NCBI GenBank assembly: GCA_947457325.1
Contig: CANGVU010000070.1
Location: 1-6,619, forward strand
Direction of reading: 5' to 3'
Source: Flavobacteriales bacterium
Lineage (GTDB): Bacteria > Bacteroidota > Bacteroidia > Flavobacteriales_D > Sanyastnellaceae
Length of the DNA: 6,619 nucleotides
The notes beneath the pieces are model-generated. The model was not told the DNA's origin. It worked only from the letters and a program-made list of their open reading frames with translations, and did no database searches. Every line of letters starts with the position of its first letter. Within the stretch, counting starts at the first letter, position 1. The translations under genes were made by a program, and so were the position numbers. This document shows positions 1 to 6,453 of the stretch, piece by piece.

Positions 1-41
1 ACTGAAGCAAATAATGAGAAAATAAGTCCTATTTTTTTCAT
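1..41 (-). CDS. Start of a divergent exported protein (partial, 13 codons)
   Basis: Reading the minus strand from an ATG at 41-39 gives MKKIGLIFSLFAS and runs off the left edge. Two lysines followed by a hydrophobic run are the start of a signal peptide, so the product is probably secreted or a lipoprotein; the cleavage site lies outside the window. It is transcribed away from the ABC unit, with only 68 bases between the two start codons, so shared control is possible. A promoter-like box, TACCATTG, lies four bases before the ATG. In the related proteobacterial zinc-responsive systems a His-rich periplasmic protein is encoded next to the transporter, but 13 residues cannot show whether this is such a protein. 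Confidence 0.6.
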   Translation of the reverse strand, partial: MKKIGLIFSLFAS

Positions 42-45
42 ATTG

Positions 46-53
46 CAATGGTA
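46..53 (-). promoter_or_regulatory. Possible -7 box of the leftward divergent promoter
   Basis: On the minus strand these bases read TACCATTG, five of six fixed positions of the Bacteroidota -7 consensus TAnnTTTG. Only four bases separate it from the ATG of the leftward gene, so transcription would start at or very near the start codon. The -33 element is not convincing: the nearest minus-strand TTTG (81-78) is about five bases too far away. It partly overlaps the small palindrome ATTGCAAT (42-49). Confidence 0.3.
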
Positions 54-97
54 AGACTTTTCACACGAATTAGAAAACAAATTCCCCGCCAGATAGC

Positions 98-105
98 TAC
101 ATTTG
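98..105 (+). promoter_or_regulatory. -7 promoter box for the ABC transporter unit
   Basis: TACATTTG matches the Bacteroidota -7 consensus TAnnTTTG exactly and is identical to the box upstream of efp. No TTTG is found at the expected -33 spacing, so the assignment rests on the -7 box and its position. The GTG start codon of the ATPase gene begins only five bases after the end of the box, which predicts a leaderless or nearly leaderless transcript. Confidence 0.5.
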
Positions 106-109
106 CCTT

Positions 110-736
110 GTGTTACAAACGCAATCATTAAAATACCAATACCCTTCTGGAAAACCTTTGGTTTTTCCAGATATCCATTTTCCGAATGAGCAACCCGCCC
201 TAATTTTGGGTGAAAGTGGTTGTGGAAAAACTACTTTACTGCATCTTCTGGCAGGACTCAGAACGCCTTCAGAAGGAAATGTAATTTTAGGTCAAACCAA
301 TTTGTACTCTATTACAACTTCTGAAAGAGATACGTTTAGAGGAAAAAACATAGGCGTTGTATTTCAAACTTCACATTTTATTCCTTCATTGTCGGTTCTA
401 GAGAACATCATGATGTCACTTTATCTCAATGGAAAAGTACAGGATGAAAACAAAGCCAAGGACTTTTTAAACCGGGTAAATCTATTCCATAAAGCCTTCC
501 AACCCATAGGATCATTGAGCGTGGGAGAACAACAACGCATCGCTATTATAAGATCCATCATTCATGAACCGCAGTGGATTTTTGCCGATGAGCCAACCAG
601 CGCTCTGGACAATAAAAACGCAGACCAAGTGATTTCTCTTTTCATGGAGATGACGCAAAAAGTAAATGCCCAATTGATTGTAGTCACACATGACAACCGT
701 TGGGACAATGTGATCACCAATACAGTAAGATTATGA
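110..736 (+). CDS. ABC transporter ATP-binding protein (LolD/MacB type)
   Basis: This 208-residue cytoplasmic ATPase is predicted to power the FtsX-like permease encoded next. All nucleotide-binding motifs are present: Walker A GESGCGKT (residues 34-41), Q-loop Q86, signature LSVGEQQR (136-143, Val replacing the commoner second Gly of LSGGE), Walker B IFADEP with D160 and E161, D-loop SALD (164-167) and H-loop H194. The length fits a stand-alone LolD/MacB-family subunit. The start is GTG at 110; there is no ATG in the following leader-like region, and the beta strand before Walker A begins directly after this codon as in relatives. The frame is open upstream only to the stop at 71-73. The stop overlaps the permease start as ATGA, implying translational coupling. 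LolD itself (lipoprotein release) is an alternative, but the permease and the third gene favour a different, possibly metal-linked, substrate. Confidence 0.92.
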   Translation: MLQTQSLKYQYPSGKPLVFPDIHFPNEQPALILGESGCGKTTLLHLLAGLRTPSEGNVILGQTNLYSITTSERDTFRGKNIGVVFQTSHFIPSLSVLENIMMSLYLNGKVQDENKAKDFLNRVNLFHKAFQPIGSLSVGEQQRIAIIRSIIHEPQWIFADEPTSALDNKNADQVISLFMEMTQKVNAQLIVVTHDNRWDNVITNTVRL

Positions 737-2040
737 ATTTGATCAAACTGGCATTAAAAAACATTAAGTACCAATGGCTGGACACCATGCTCAGCGTCAT
801 TTTATTGGCATTTGGTCTAGGTACTGTATCCATGCTCATCTTGGTTGAAAAACAAACAACTGAACAATTCAACAAAAACATCCAAGACATTGACATGGTC
901 CTTGGAGCCAAAGGCAGTCCGCTTCAATTGATATTGGCCAACGTCTATCATGTAGATGCGCCTACTGGAAATATCAAGGTGGGCGATGCGCGAATGGTCA
1001 CAGAAAATCCAACCATAGAAAGAGCCATCCCTCTGGCCTATGGAGACAATTTTGAACAATGGAGAATTGTAGGAACGGATCAAGGCTATCCCGATCATTA
1101 TGAAATGAAATTGTCACAAGGACAAAATTTTCAATCCGATTATGAAGCCTGCATTGGAGCTGATGTAGCCAAGGCCACTGGTCTTAAATTGGGCGATCCC
1201 TTCCTCAGCACCCACGGACTGGATCAATCTGAAAACGATGAAGAGCACGCCCATCACCACAATTATACAGTTGTGGGCATTTACGAGCCCTCTGGAACGG
1301 TGATCGATAAACTTATTCTAACACCAGTATCAACGGTTTGGCATGCGCATGAAGACCAAGAAGTGGAAAAGCCAGCGGAACCTGATACAACATTGACAGT
1401 AGAGAAAATTGTTATTAAAAACAACCCTCCCACAATTCGGAAAGGGCCGTTGATGATGCTTCGCCCTGCCAAGGAAAGAAAAGCATCCCCCAATGACAAC
1501 AAAGAAGTTACGGCATACCTTTTGAAGAAAAGAACGCCTATGGCTCAAATGATTCTACCTAACCTGATCAAAGAAACCAACATGCAGTTGGCACTTCCTG
1601 CCATTGAAATTAACCGACTTTCTGAAAATTTTGGTTTAGGAATGGACACCATAAAAGCCATTGCCTTTGTCATCATTGCCCTTTCCTTCATCAGCATTTT
1701 TATTTCATTGTTCAATGCATTGAGAAAAAGAAAAAAGGAAATTGCCATCATGAGAACAATGGGGGCAAGCAGAATCAAAGTATTTTGTTTGATTCAATTG
1801 GAGGGTATAATATTGGTCATCATTGGTGGTGCATTAGCATGGGGACTAAGCCGAATTGGTCTCAGCATTCTAAGCCAACAATTGAACAACAATTTTCACT
1901 ACACCTTTAACATCAAAGACGGCTCACTGGAAGAGCTGTATTTGTTTTCAGCTGCAATTTTAGCAGGAATGATAGCCTGTTGGATTCCCGCATATCAAGC
2001 TTACAAAATGGACATTTCAAAAACTTTAAGCAATGAATAA
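733..2040 (+). CDS. FtsX/MacB-type ABC transporter permease with His-rich periplasmic loop
   Basis: The 435-residue inner-membrane permease is the partner of the preceding ATPase. It has one N-terminal membrane segment (about 18-38), a large periplasmic domain (about 40-305) and three C-terminal segments (about 308-330, 352-376 and 402-422), the MacB/LolC/FtsX topology. The FtsX core is recognisable after TM2 in EIAIMRTMGAS (336-346). The periplasmic domain carries an acidic, His-rich stretch, ENDEEHAHHH (167-176), followed by VVGIYEPSGTVIDKLILT and then WHAHED (203-208). I chose ATG 733, which gives MNLIKLALKN and the ATGA overlap; an in-frame ATG at 700 would add 11 hydrophilic residues deep inside the ATPase gene. 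The gene overlaps the next by eight bases. The His residues suggest metal contact, by inference; the substrate is unknown. Confidence 0.88.
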   Translation: MNLIKLALKNIKYQWLDTMLSVILLAFGLGTVSMLILVEKQTTEQFNKNIQDIDMVLGAKGSPLQLILANVYHVDAPTGNIKVGDARMVTENPTIERAIPLAYGDNFEQWRIVGTDQGYPDHYEMKLSQGQNFQSDYEACIGADVAKATGLKLGDPFLSTHGLDQSENDEEHAHHHNYTVVGIYEPSGTVIDKLILTPVSTVWHAHEDQEVEKPAEPDTTLTVEKIVIKNNPPTIRKGPLMMLRPAKERKASPNDNKEVTAYLLKKRTPMAQMILPNLIKETNMQLALPAIEINRLSENFGLGMDTIKAIAFVIIALSFISIFISLFNALRKRKKEIAIMRTMGASRIKVFCLIQLEGIILVIIGGALAWGLSRIGLSILSQQLNNNFHYTFNIKDGSLEELYLFSAAILAGMIACWIPAYQAYKMDISKTLSNE

Positions 2041-2566
2041 AATTGGTTTCCTGGTTTCTTTTCTATTTCTCTTCTCTTGCGCATTCTCTGCCGATGAAGA
2101 TCCCGTTTTTGTATTAAAAGCCAAACCATTACCTCCTGCTCAAAAATACTTTTTGCCTAAAAACATTGAACACTTCATGGGCGGTCCTGTGGAATTAACA
2201 TGGAAAACATTAACCGATGTGGAATTCAAAGACATCTATGTCAAAGAACTAGACGCGTATTACTGGAAGCCAACATTTGGCGCAAGCATCAAAGCATTGG
2301 AGGGCAAAGAGGTGTATGTGACAGGTTACGTCATTCCCGTAGACTATGACGCCAACTTCTACGTCGTTTCCCGATACCCCTATGCCAATTGCTTCTTTTG
2401 TGGAGGTGGTGGTCCAGAGTCAGTGGTTGATTTGAGATTCACCGCCAAACACAGGGCTTACAAGACGGATGAAAGATTAACGTTCAAAGGCAAGCTCAAA
2501 CTGAACGGTGATGATGTCTACCAAATGAATTACATCTTAGAAGGGGCTGTAGAATTCAAACCATAA
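2033..2566 (+). CDS. Exported small protein with CxxC motif, DUF3299-like (function unknown)
   Basis: The 177-residue product begins with a signal peptide (hydrophobic about 5-19). The context LFSC (C16) could be a lipobox, or signal peptidase I could cut near residues 19-20; both put it outside the cytoplasm. The mature part looks beta-rich, with ALEGKEVYVTGYVIPVD (88-104) and FKGKLKLNGDD (151-161), reminiscent of an OB-like fold. The most striking segment is NCFFCGGGGPES (119-130), a CxxC that could bind a metal or a cofactor or form a disulfide. I recognise the family as one common in Bacteroidota and think it related to DUF3299, whose members lie beside ABC ATPase/FtsX permease pairs in proteobacteria; this relation is from memory and needs a profile search. 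The gene starts inside the end of the permease (ATGAATAA), so it very likely works with the transporter. Confidence 0.8.
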   Translation: MNKIGFLVSFLFLFSCAFSADEDPVFVLKAKPLPPAQKYFLPKNIEHFMGGPVELTWKTLTDVEFKDIYVKELDAYYWKPTFGASIKALEGKEVYVTGYVIPVDYDANFYVVSRYPYANCFFCGGGGPESVVDLRFTAKHRAYKTDERLTFKGKLKLNGDDVYQMNYILEGAVEFKP

Positions 2567-2577
2567 TCAACATTTAT

Positions 2578-2585
2578 TACATTTG
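2578..2585 (+). promoter_or_regulatory. -7 promoter box for efp
   Basis: TACATTTG is an exact TAnnTTTG box, 21 bases before the efp ATG, which allows a short A-rich leader ending AAAAACAA. The -33 position has TTCA rather than TTTG. No terminator lies between the upstream gene (stop at 2564-2566) and efp, so read-through from the ABC unit may add to efp expression. Confidence 0.55.
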
Positions 2586-2606
2586 CACGGCAATTAATAA
2601 AAACAA

Positions 2607-3173
2607 ATGGCAGCTACTACCGCAGACATCAGCAATGGAATGTGTTTCCGAATGGACACACACATCTACAAAGTAATTGAATTCTTACACGTGAAGCCAG
2701 GTAAAGGTCCTGCTTTTGTAAGAACCAAATTGCGCAACTTGAACAATGGTAAAATCATTGATCATACATTCAACTCAGGCGTTAAAATGGATACCGTTCG
2801 CATTGAAACCCGGGAGTACCAATACTTGTACAAGGATGATTCTTATAACTTCATGAACATGGACGATTATGAGCAAATCACCATTCCTGAAGCAATGATC
2901 AACGCTCCTGGCTTTTTAAAAGAAGGAATGAAGTGCATTGTAATGTTCAATGCTGAAGATGATCAACCCATGTCTTGCGATTTGCCTACTTTGGTTGAGT
3001 ATGCCATCACCTACACTGAACCGGGAATCAAAGGAGATACTGCTACTAATGCCATGAAGCCTGCTACTTTGGATGTAGGAGTGGAAGTTAGAGTGCCTCT
3101 ATTCATCAATGAAGGCGATTTAATTCGAGTAGATACCTCAACTGGTCAATACCATGACCGTGTAAAAAAATAA
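2607..3173 (+). CDS. efp: Translation elongation factor P
   Basis: EF-P binds between the P and E sites of the ribosome and helps peptide bonds form at consecutive prolines. The 188-residue length is typical. The N-terminal KOW-like domain carries the loop KPGKGPAF (30-37), whose tip K33 corresponds to the lysine (K34 in E. coli) that is beta-lysylated there and modified differently elsewhere; this is a lysine-type EF-P, not the arginine/rhamnosyl type. The middle OB domain follows, and the C-terminal OB domain ends with the family signature region containing VRVPLFINEGDLIRVDTSTG (161-180) and YHDRVKK. The ATG at 2607 is preceded by A-rich sequence without a Shine-Dalgarno, usual for this phylum. 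The gene appears monocistronic at its 3' end because a strong terminator follows directly. No modification enzyme gene is seen in the window. Confidence 0.97.
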   Translation: MAATTADISNGMCFRMDTHIYKVIEFLHVKPGKGPAFVRTKLRNLNNGKIIDHTFNSGVKMDTVRIETREYQYLYKDDSYNFMNMDDYEQITIPEAMINAPGFLKEGMKCIVMFNAEDDQPMSCDLPTLVEYAITYTEPGIKGDTATNAMKPATLDVGVEVRVPLFINEGDLIRVDTSTGQYHDRVKK

Positions 3174-3177
3174 TCCC

Positions 3178-3207
3178 AAGGCCGTCTATTTGACGGCCTT
3201 TTTTTTT
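3178..3207 (+). terminator. Rho-independent terminator of efp
   Basis: A perfect nine-base-pair stem, AAGGCCGTC (3178-3186) with GACGGCCTT (3192-3200), closes a five-base TATTT loop. The downstream arm runs into nine consecutive T residues (3199-3207). It lies five bases after the efp stop and 24 bases before the next start codon, so it isolates the ABC/efp side from the signalling operon. Confidence 0.95.
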
Positions 3208-3231
3208 GCATCTTAGCCCTCAGAAGAATTC

Positions 3232-4443
3232 ATGCAACAAGGGCTCAAAGACAAAATCAAACAACGCGATTTCAAGCTGCAATCGCTTTTGGAAATTACC
3301 AAGGCCATCAATGCCGACGTGCACATTGATGAACTTTTGTCGTTGTATCAAACCATCCTCATAGAGCAACTGCTCATTGGCAAGACGCTATTGGTCTCTA
3401 CACAAGACCATCAATTACAAACCCTGATGGTACATGGGTTTGAGAATCCTTCTCAATGGCATTCCATCATTCAAGAAAATGCCAAGAAGAACAAGCCCAA
3501 AATAGAAACCATCGCCGCCAATGGAACACAAGTAGTTATTGTGCCCATTGAAAAAGATGGAGATCCTATTGCATTTGTTATTCTTGGAGACAACGATGAA
3601 GAGGAGATTACTCTCAGTCCATCCATTAAGCACATGCGCTTTGTGCAAACACTCACAAGTGTGCTTATTGTGGCCATTCAAAACAAAAAACTGATTGCCG
3701 AAAACATTGCGCAAGCAGGATTAAAAAGAGAGTTGGAACTGGCAGCAGAAATGCAAAACATGCTTCTCCCCAAACACCTTCCCAAGACCAACACCCTGTT
3801 GGTTGATGCCTATTACAAGTCGCATGGGCAAGTGGGGGGTGATTACTATGACTTTCTTCAAATCAATGAGCATGAATGGATCTGTTGCATGGCAGATGTT
3901 TCTGGAAAAGGCGTTAGCGCTGCATTTTTAATGGCTGGTTTACAAGCCCAACTAAGAGGTTTGATAGAATCCTATGGTTGTGATTTGGAGAAAATAATTT
4001 CCGCACTCAACACCAAAGTTCTTGAATCCGCCCAAGGAGAAAAATTTGTCACTTTTTTCATTGGACATTACCATTCCAAAAACCGAGAATTCTCCTATAT
4101 CAACTGCGGTCACAATCCTGGATTTATTTTTCATAACAACTCAAACACTTGGATGAACGCCCAAACCCCAGCATTGGGAATTATTGATTCATTTCTTGGG
4201 CTTAAAAAAAACACACTTCACCTCACCTCAGGCACACACATTTTGCTCTACACGGATGGCTTAGTGGAGGTAGAAAATGAAATGCTCCAACCTTTTGGTG
4301 AGATGGGAATCTCAGAAGCGTTTGAGCAATGGGGACATCAGTTTTCAAATGTGCAATTAATGGAAAAGGTGAATCATTATATAGGAAAAATGAAATTTAT
4401 TGATGATATTGCCTTATTGCATATTTTGATAAATGAATCCTGA
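3232..4443 (+). CDS. GAF-SpoIIE (PP2C-type) serine/threonine phosphatase
   Basis: This 403-residue soluble protein is predicted to dephosphorylate phosphoserine or phosphothreonine proteins, as RsbU and SpoIIE do in partner-switching pathways. Residues about 13-155 form a GAF-like sensory domain; a helical linker (about 156-180, rich in Glu and Leu, ending EMQNMLLP) leads into the phosphatase domain (about 190-400). Metal-binding motifs are intact: VGGDYYDF (201-208, D204), ADVSGKG (221-227, D222), NCGHNP (291-296), YTDGL (340-344, D342) and the terminal DD (391-392). There is no membrane segment. The ATG at 3232 follows AGAAGAATTC, with no strong Shine-Dalgarno. It heads a tight operon with a histidine kinase, whose start lies 11 bases inside this gene. 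Its substrate (typically a STAS-domain anti-anti-sigma factor) is not encoded in the window, so its target is unknown. Confidence 0.93.
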   Translation: MQQGLKDKIKQRDFKLQSLLEITKAINADVHIDELLSLYQTILIEQLLIGKTLLVSTQDHQLQTLMVHGFENPSQWHSIIQENAKKNKPKIETIAANGTQVVIVPIEKDGDPIAFVILGDNDEEEITLSPSIKHMRFVQTLTSVLIVAIQNKKLIAENIAQAGLKRELELAAEMQNMLLPKHLPKTNTLLVDAYYKSHGQVGGDYYDFLQINEHEWICCMADVSGKGVSAAFLMAGLQAQLRGLIESYGCDLEKIISALNTKVLESAQGEKFVTFFIGHYHSKNREFSYINCGHNPGFIFHNNSNTWMNAQTPALGIIDSFLGLKKNTLHLTSGTHILLYTDGLVEVENEMLQPFGEMGISEAFEQWGHQFSNVQLMEKVNHYIGKMKFIDDIALLHILINES

Positions 4444-6061
4444 AGAAAAAATAGCGCTACTCGAAAATCAAATCCTCGAAGCCAAAGAAACGCAAGCCAC
4501 CATTCAATTCATTGTCAGTTCCGTATTGTCTCAAAACACAATAAAAGATGTCCTCTGGCAAATCGTGCACAACTGCATCAGACACCTAGGATTTACAGAT
4601 TGCGTAATTTACTTGTACCAAGAAAACGCCAACGCACTGATTCAATCTGCTGCATTGGAAAACAAAACCATTTCTTTCCAAGAAATAAACAACCCTATAA
4701 AGCTAAAAATTGGAGAAGGTATTGTTGGAAGTGTGGCGCAAACTAAAAAGGCTGCGGTTATAATGGACACTTCCATTGACCCAAGATACATCGTTGATGA
4801 CGCAGCGCGTCTATCAGAAATTGCAGTGCCCATTGTGCTAGGTGACAAACTCATTGGGGTCATCGATAGTGAACATGCTGAAAAGAATTTTTATACCCAG
4901 CGACATCTAGAAATACTTTCTACCATCGCTTCCCTCTGCGCATTTAAAATTGACAGCCTGTACACAATGGAAAAAATGCATCGGGTGAATGCGCAATTGC
5001 GCATTGCACAAAAGATTGCACAAATGGGTTCTTGGGAATACCACATCGATACCGGAAAAATTCATTTTCACCAACGGGTAGAGGAAATGATGATTAAAGC
5101 AAAACCAGAACCTGGATTAACCTTTGATGACTTTGAAACCAACCTACACCCCTCCGATGCAAAGACTTTCAGAAACAATTGGAAACTCTTTTTGGAGCAA
5201 GATATCGCAGAGCCGGGGCACCTTCGCGTTTATCTGAATGGTTTCCAAAGGAATATTCTTTGGCGTATCGCAGACAAAAAATACATCGATTTCGACAAAT
5301 CCGGAATCATTCCTGGTGTATTCTTAGACATCACAGATATCCGAAATCTTGAAAAAGAAAAAGATCATCTTGTACTTGAATTAACCAAAAGAAACCAAGC
5401 CCTTTCACAATTCAATAAGATTATTTCTCACAACTTGCGCGCCCCTGTGGCCAATATCATTGGCATATTGCAACTCTTGGAACATTTGGAGTCTGAAGAT
5501 GAGGAGCGTCCCGCATTGCAAAAAGAGCTTGCGCATTTGGCCGCTGGCGTGGATGGAATCATCAAAGATCTAAATGGGGCCCTCAGCCACAATATTGAAA
5601 TCAATGAGGCCAAATCCAAAATACTTTTTGAGGATATTATTCAGGCCAATATTGATCTTTTGTCTGCAGCCATAAAAGAAGTTAATCCCACCATCAGAAT
5701 GAATTGCAAAGCAGAATACGCATTTGGTTTCCCAGCCTATCTCAACTCCATTTTTTACAACCTCTTAGCCAATGCGCTCAAGTATAGACAGCCAGATAGA
5801 CCGCTCACCATTGAGGTTGTAACCCACACGGACATGAACCACGTTCACATTGTTTTCAAAGACAACGGAAGAGGAATCAATACTTCAAAATCCGATGATA
5901 AAATTTTTGGTCTTTATTCCAGATTTCACAAAGAAATAGAAGGCAAAGGGCTAGGTTTATTTATTACCAAACAACAAATAGAATTCATGGGTGGGGGCAT
6001 ATTTGCCGAAGGTAAAGAAAATGAAGGGTTAAGCGTTCACATTCAACTTCCAAAAATGTAA
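4433..6061 (+). CDS. Soluble GAF-PAS sensor histidine kinase
   Basis: A 542-residue kinase without membrane segments, so it should sense a cytoplasmic signal. In order: a short N-terminal helix, a GAF domain (about 22-175; core IGEGIVGSVAQT at 93-104), a PAS domain of the PAS_3 kind (about 190-303, ending VFLDITDI), a short coiled linker (304-328), the DHp domain with H-box ISHNLRAPVANI (331-342; phosphoacceptor H333), and the catalytic domain. The latter shows N-box residues N443 and N447, G1 box DNGRGI (477-482), F-box FGLYSRF (492-498) and G2 box GKGLGL (504-509), so it should be active. The start at 4433 is needed to keep the first GAF helix; the next Met is far downstream. The gene overlaps the phosphatase gene by 11 bases, and the receiver gene follows after five bases. 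The GAF/PAS ligands cannot be read from the sequence. Confidence 0.95.
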   Translation: MNPEEKIALLENQILEAKETQATIQFIVSSVLSQNTIKDVLWQIVHNCIRHLGFTDCVIYLYQENANALIQSAALENKTISFQEINNPIKLKIGEGIVGSVAQTKKAAVIMDTSIDPRYIVDDAARLSEIAVPIVLGDKLIGVIDSEHAEKNFYTQRHLEILSTIASLCAFKIDSLYTMEKMHRVNAQLRIAQKIAQMGSWEYHIDTGKIHFHQRVEEMMIKAKPEPGLTFDDFETNLHPSDAKTFRNNWKLFLEQDIAEPGHLRVYLNGFQRNILWRIADKKYIDFDKSGIIPGVFLDITDIRNLEKEKDHLVLELTKRNQALSQFNKIISHNLRAPVANIIGILQLLEHLESEDEERPALQKELAHLAAGVDGIIKDLNGALSHNIEINEAKSKILFEDIIQANIDLLSAAIKEVNPTIRMNCKAEYAFGFPAYLNSIFYNLLANALKYRQPDRPLTIEVVTHTDMNHVHIVFKDNGRGINTSKSDDKIFGLYSRFHKEIEGKGLGLFITKQQIEFMGGGIFAEGKENEGLSVHIQLPKM

Positions 6062-6066
6062 GGATT

Positions 6067-6453
6067 ATGATCATCATCATAGACGACGATCCCATCAGCA
6101 GCAAAATAGCAGCGCTATCCATTAAAAAGGGAATTCCTAATAATCATTGTGTCATTTTTAATAATCCTGAAGTTGCATTAAATGACATCCGTGAACTCCA
6201 AATTGCTCAACCCCATCTAAACCCTCTTTTACTCATTGACATCAACATGCCTGAAATGAATGGCTGGGAGTTCATTGAAGCGCTCAACCTTCTTATTCCA
6301 GAGTCAGAAAACCGCTATTTAGGTATGATTCTATCATCATCTGTTGACCCCGCCGACATTGATAAAGCCAAGAATTATAAACGCATTGTTCAATTTCTAA
6401 CCAAGCCATTTACAGTGGAAACAACGCAAATTCTCAAACAATTTCTTGCCTGA
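6067..6453 (+). CDS. Stand-alone CheY-like response regulator receiver
   Basis: This 128-residue protein is a single receiver domain with no DNA-binding or enzymatic output. It has the acidic pocket DDD (6-8), phosphoacceptor D58 in LLIDINMPEMNGW (55-67), the switch Ser in LSSS (89-92) and the conserved lysine in LTKPF (111-115). The kinase gene stops five bases upstream, so H333 of that kinase is the natural phosphodonor. AGGA at 6061-6064 resembles a Shine-Dalgarno but lies only two bases from the ATG. With no output domain, it must act by binding another protein, pass phosphate onward, or serve as a phosphate sink; the co-encoded phosphatase is one possible target, by inference only. Its 3' end overlaps the convergent gene by 20 bases. 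Confidence 0.94.
   Translation: MIIIIDDDPISSKIAALSIKKGIPNNHCVIFNNPEVALNDIRELQIAQPHLNPLLLIDINMPEMNGWEFIEALNLLIPESENRYLGMILSSSVDPADIDKAKNYKRIVQFLTKPFTVETTQILKQFLA

Noticed and set aside
42..49. Palindrome ATTGCAAT before the leftward gene
   Set aside because: Too short to call a binding site; noted only because it overlaps the promoter-like box.
67..84. Inverted repeat GAATT (67-71) / AATTC (80-84) between the divergent genes as an operator such as a Zur or Fur box
   Set aside because: Five-base AT-rich arms around an eight-base spacer are expected by chance in this DNA, and they match no regulator consensus I can name.
108..118. TTGT-GTT-ACAA inverted repeat over the GTG start
   Set aside because: Four-base arms; no evidence of function.
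700..732. In-frame ATG at 700 as the permease start
   Set aside because: It adds 11 residues (MGQCDHQYSKI) encoded inside the conserved end of the ATPase gene; ATG 733 gives the usual membrane-protein N-terminus and the ATGA overlap.
817..1098. 93-codon minus-strand open frame inside the permease gene
   Set aside because: Antisense to a well-supported coding region, with no family resemblance or start signals.
544..2035. Possible frameshifts at the overlapping gene junctions
   Set aside because: The overlaps at 733-736, 2033-2040 and 4433-4443 each join a complete upstream C-terminus to a complete downstream N-terminus, so they are normal operon overlaps.
3205..3234. Promoter for the phosphatase operon in the 24 bases after the terminator (CATCTTAG at 3210-3217)
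   Set aside because: Only four of six fixed bases fit TAnnTTTG. The operon must have a promoter near here or inside the end of efp, but none is convincing enough to list.
3415..3714. 99-codon open frame on the minus strand inside the phosphatase gene
   Set aside because: It lies antisense to the GAF domain of a clear gene and its product looks like an arbitrary translation (Cys-, His- and Asn-rich, no domain).
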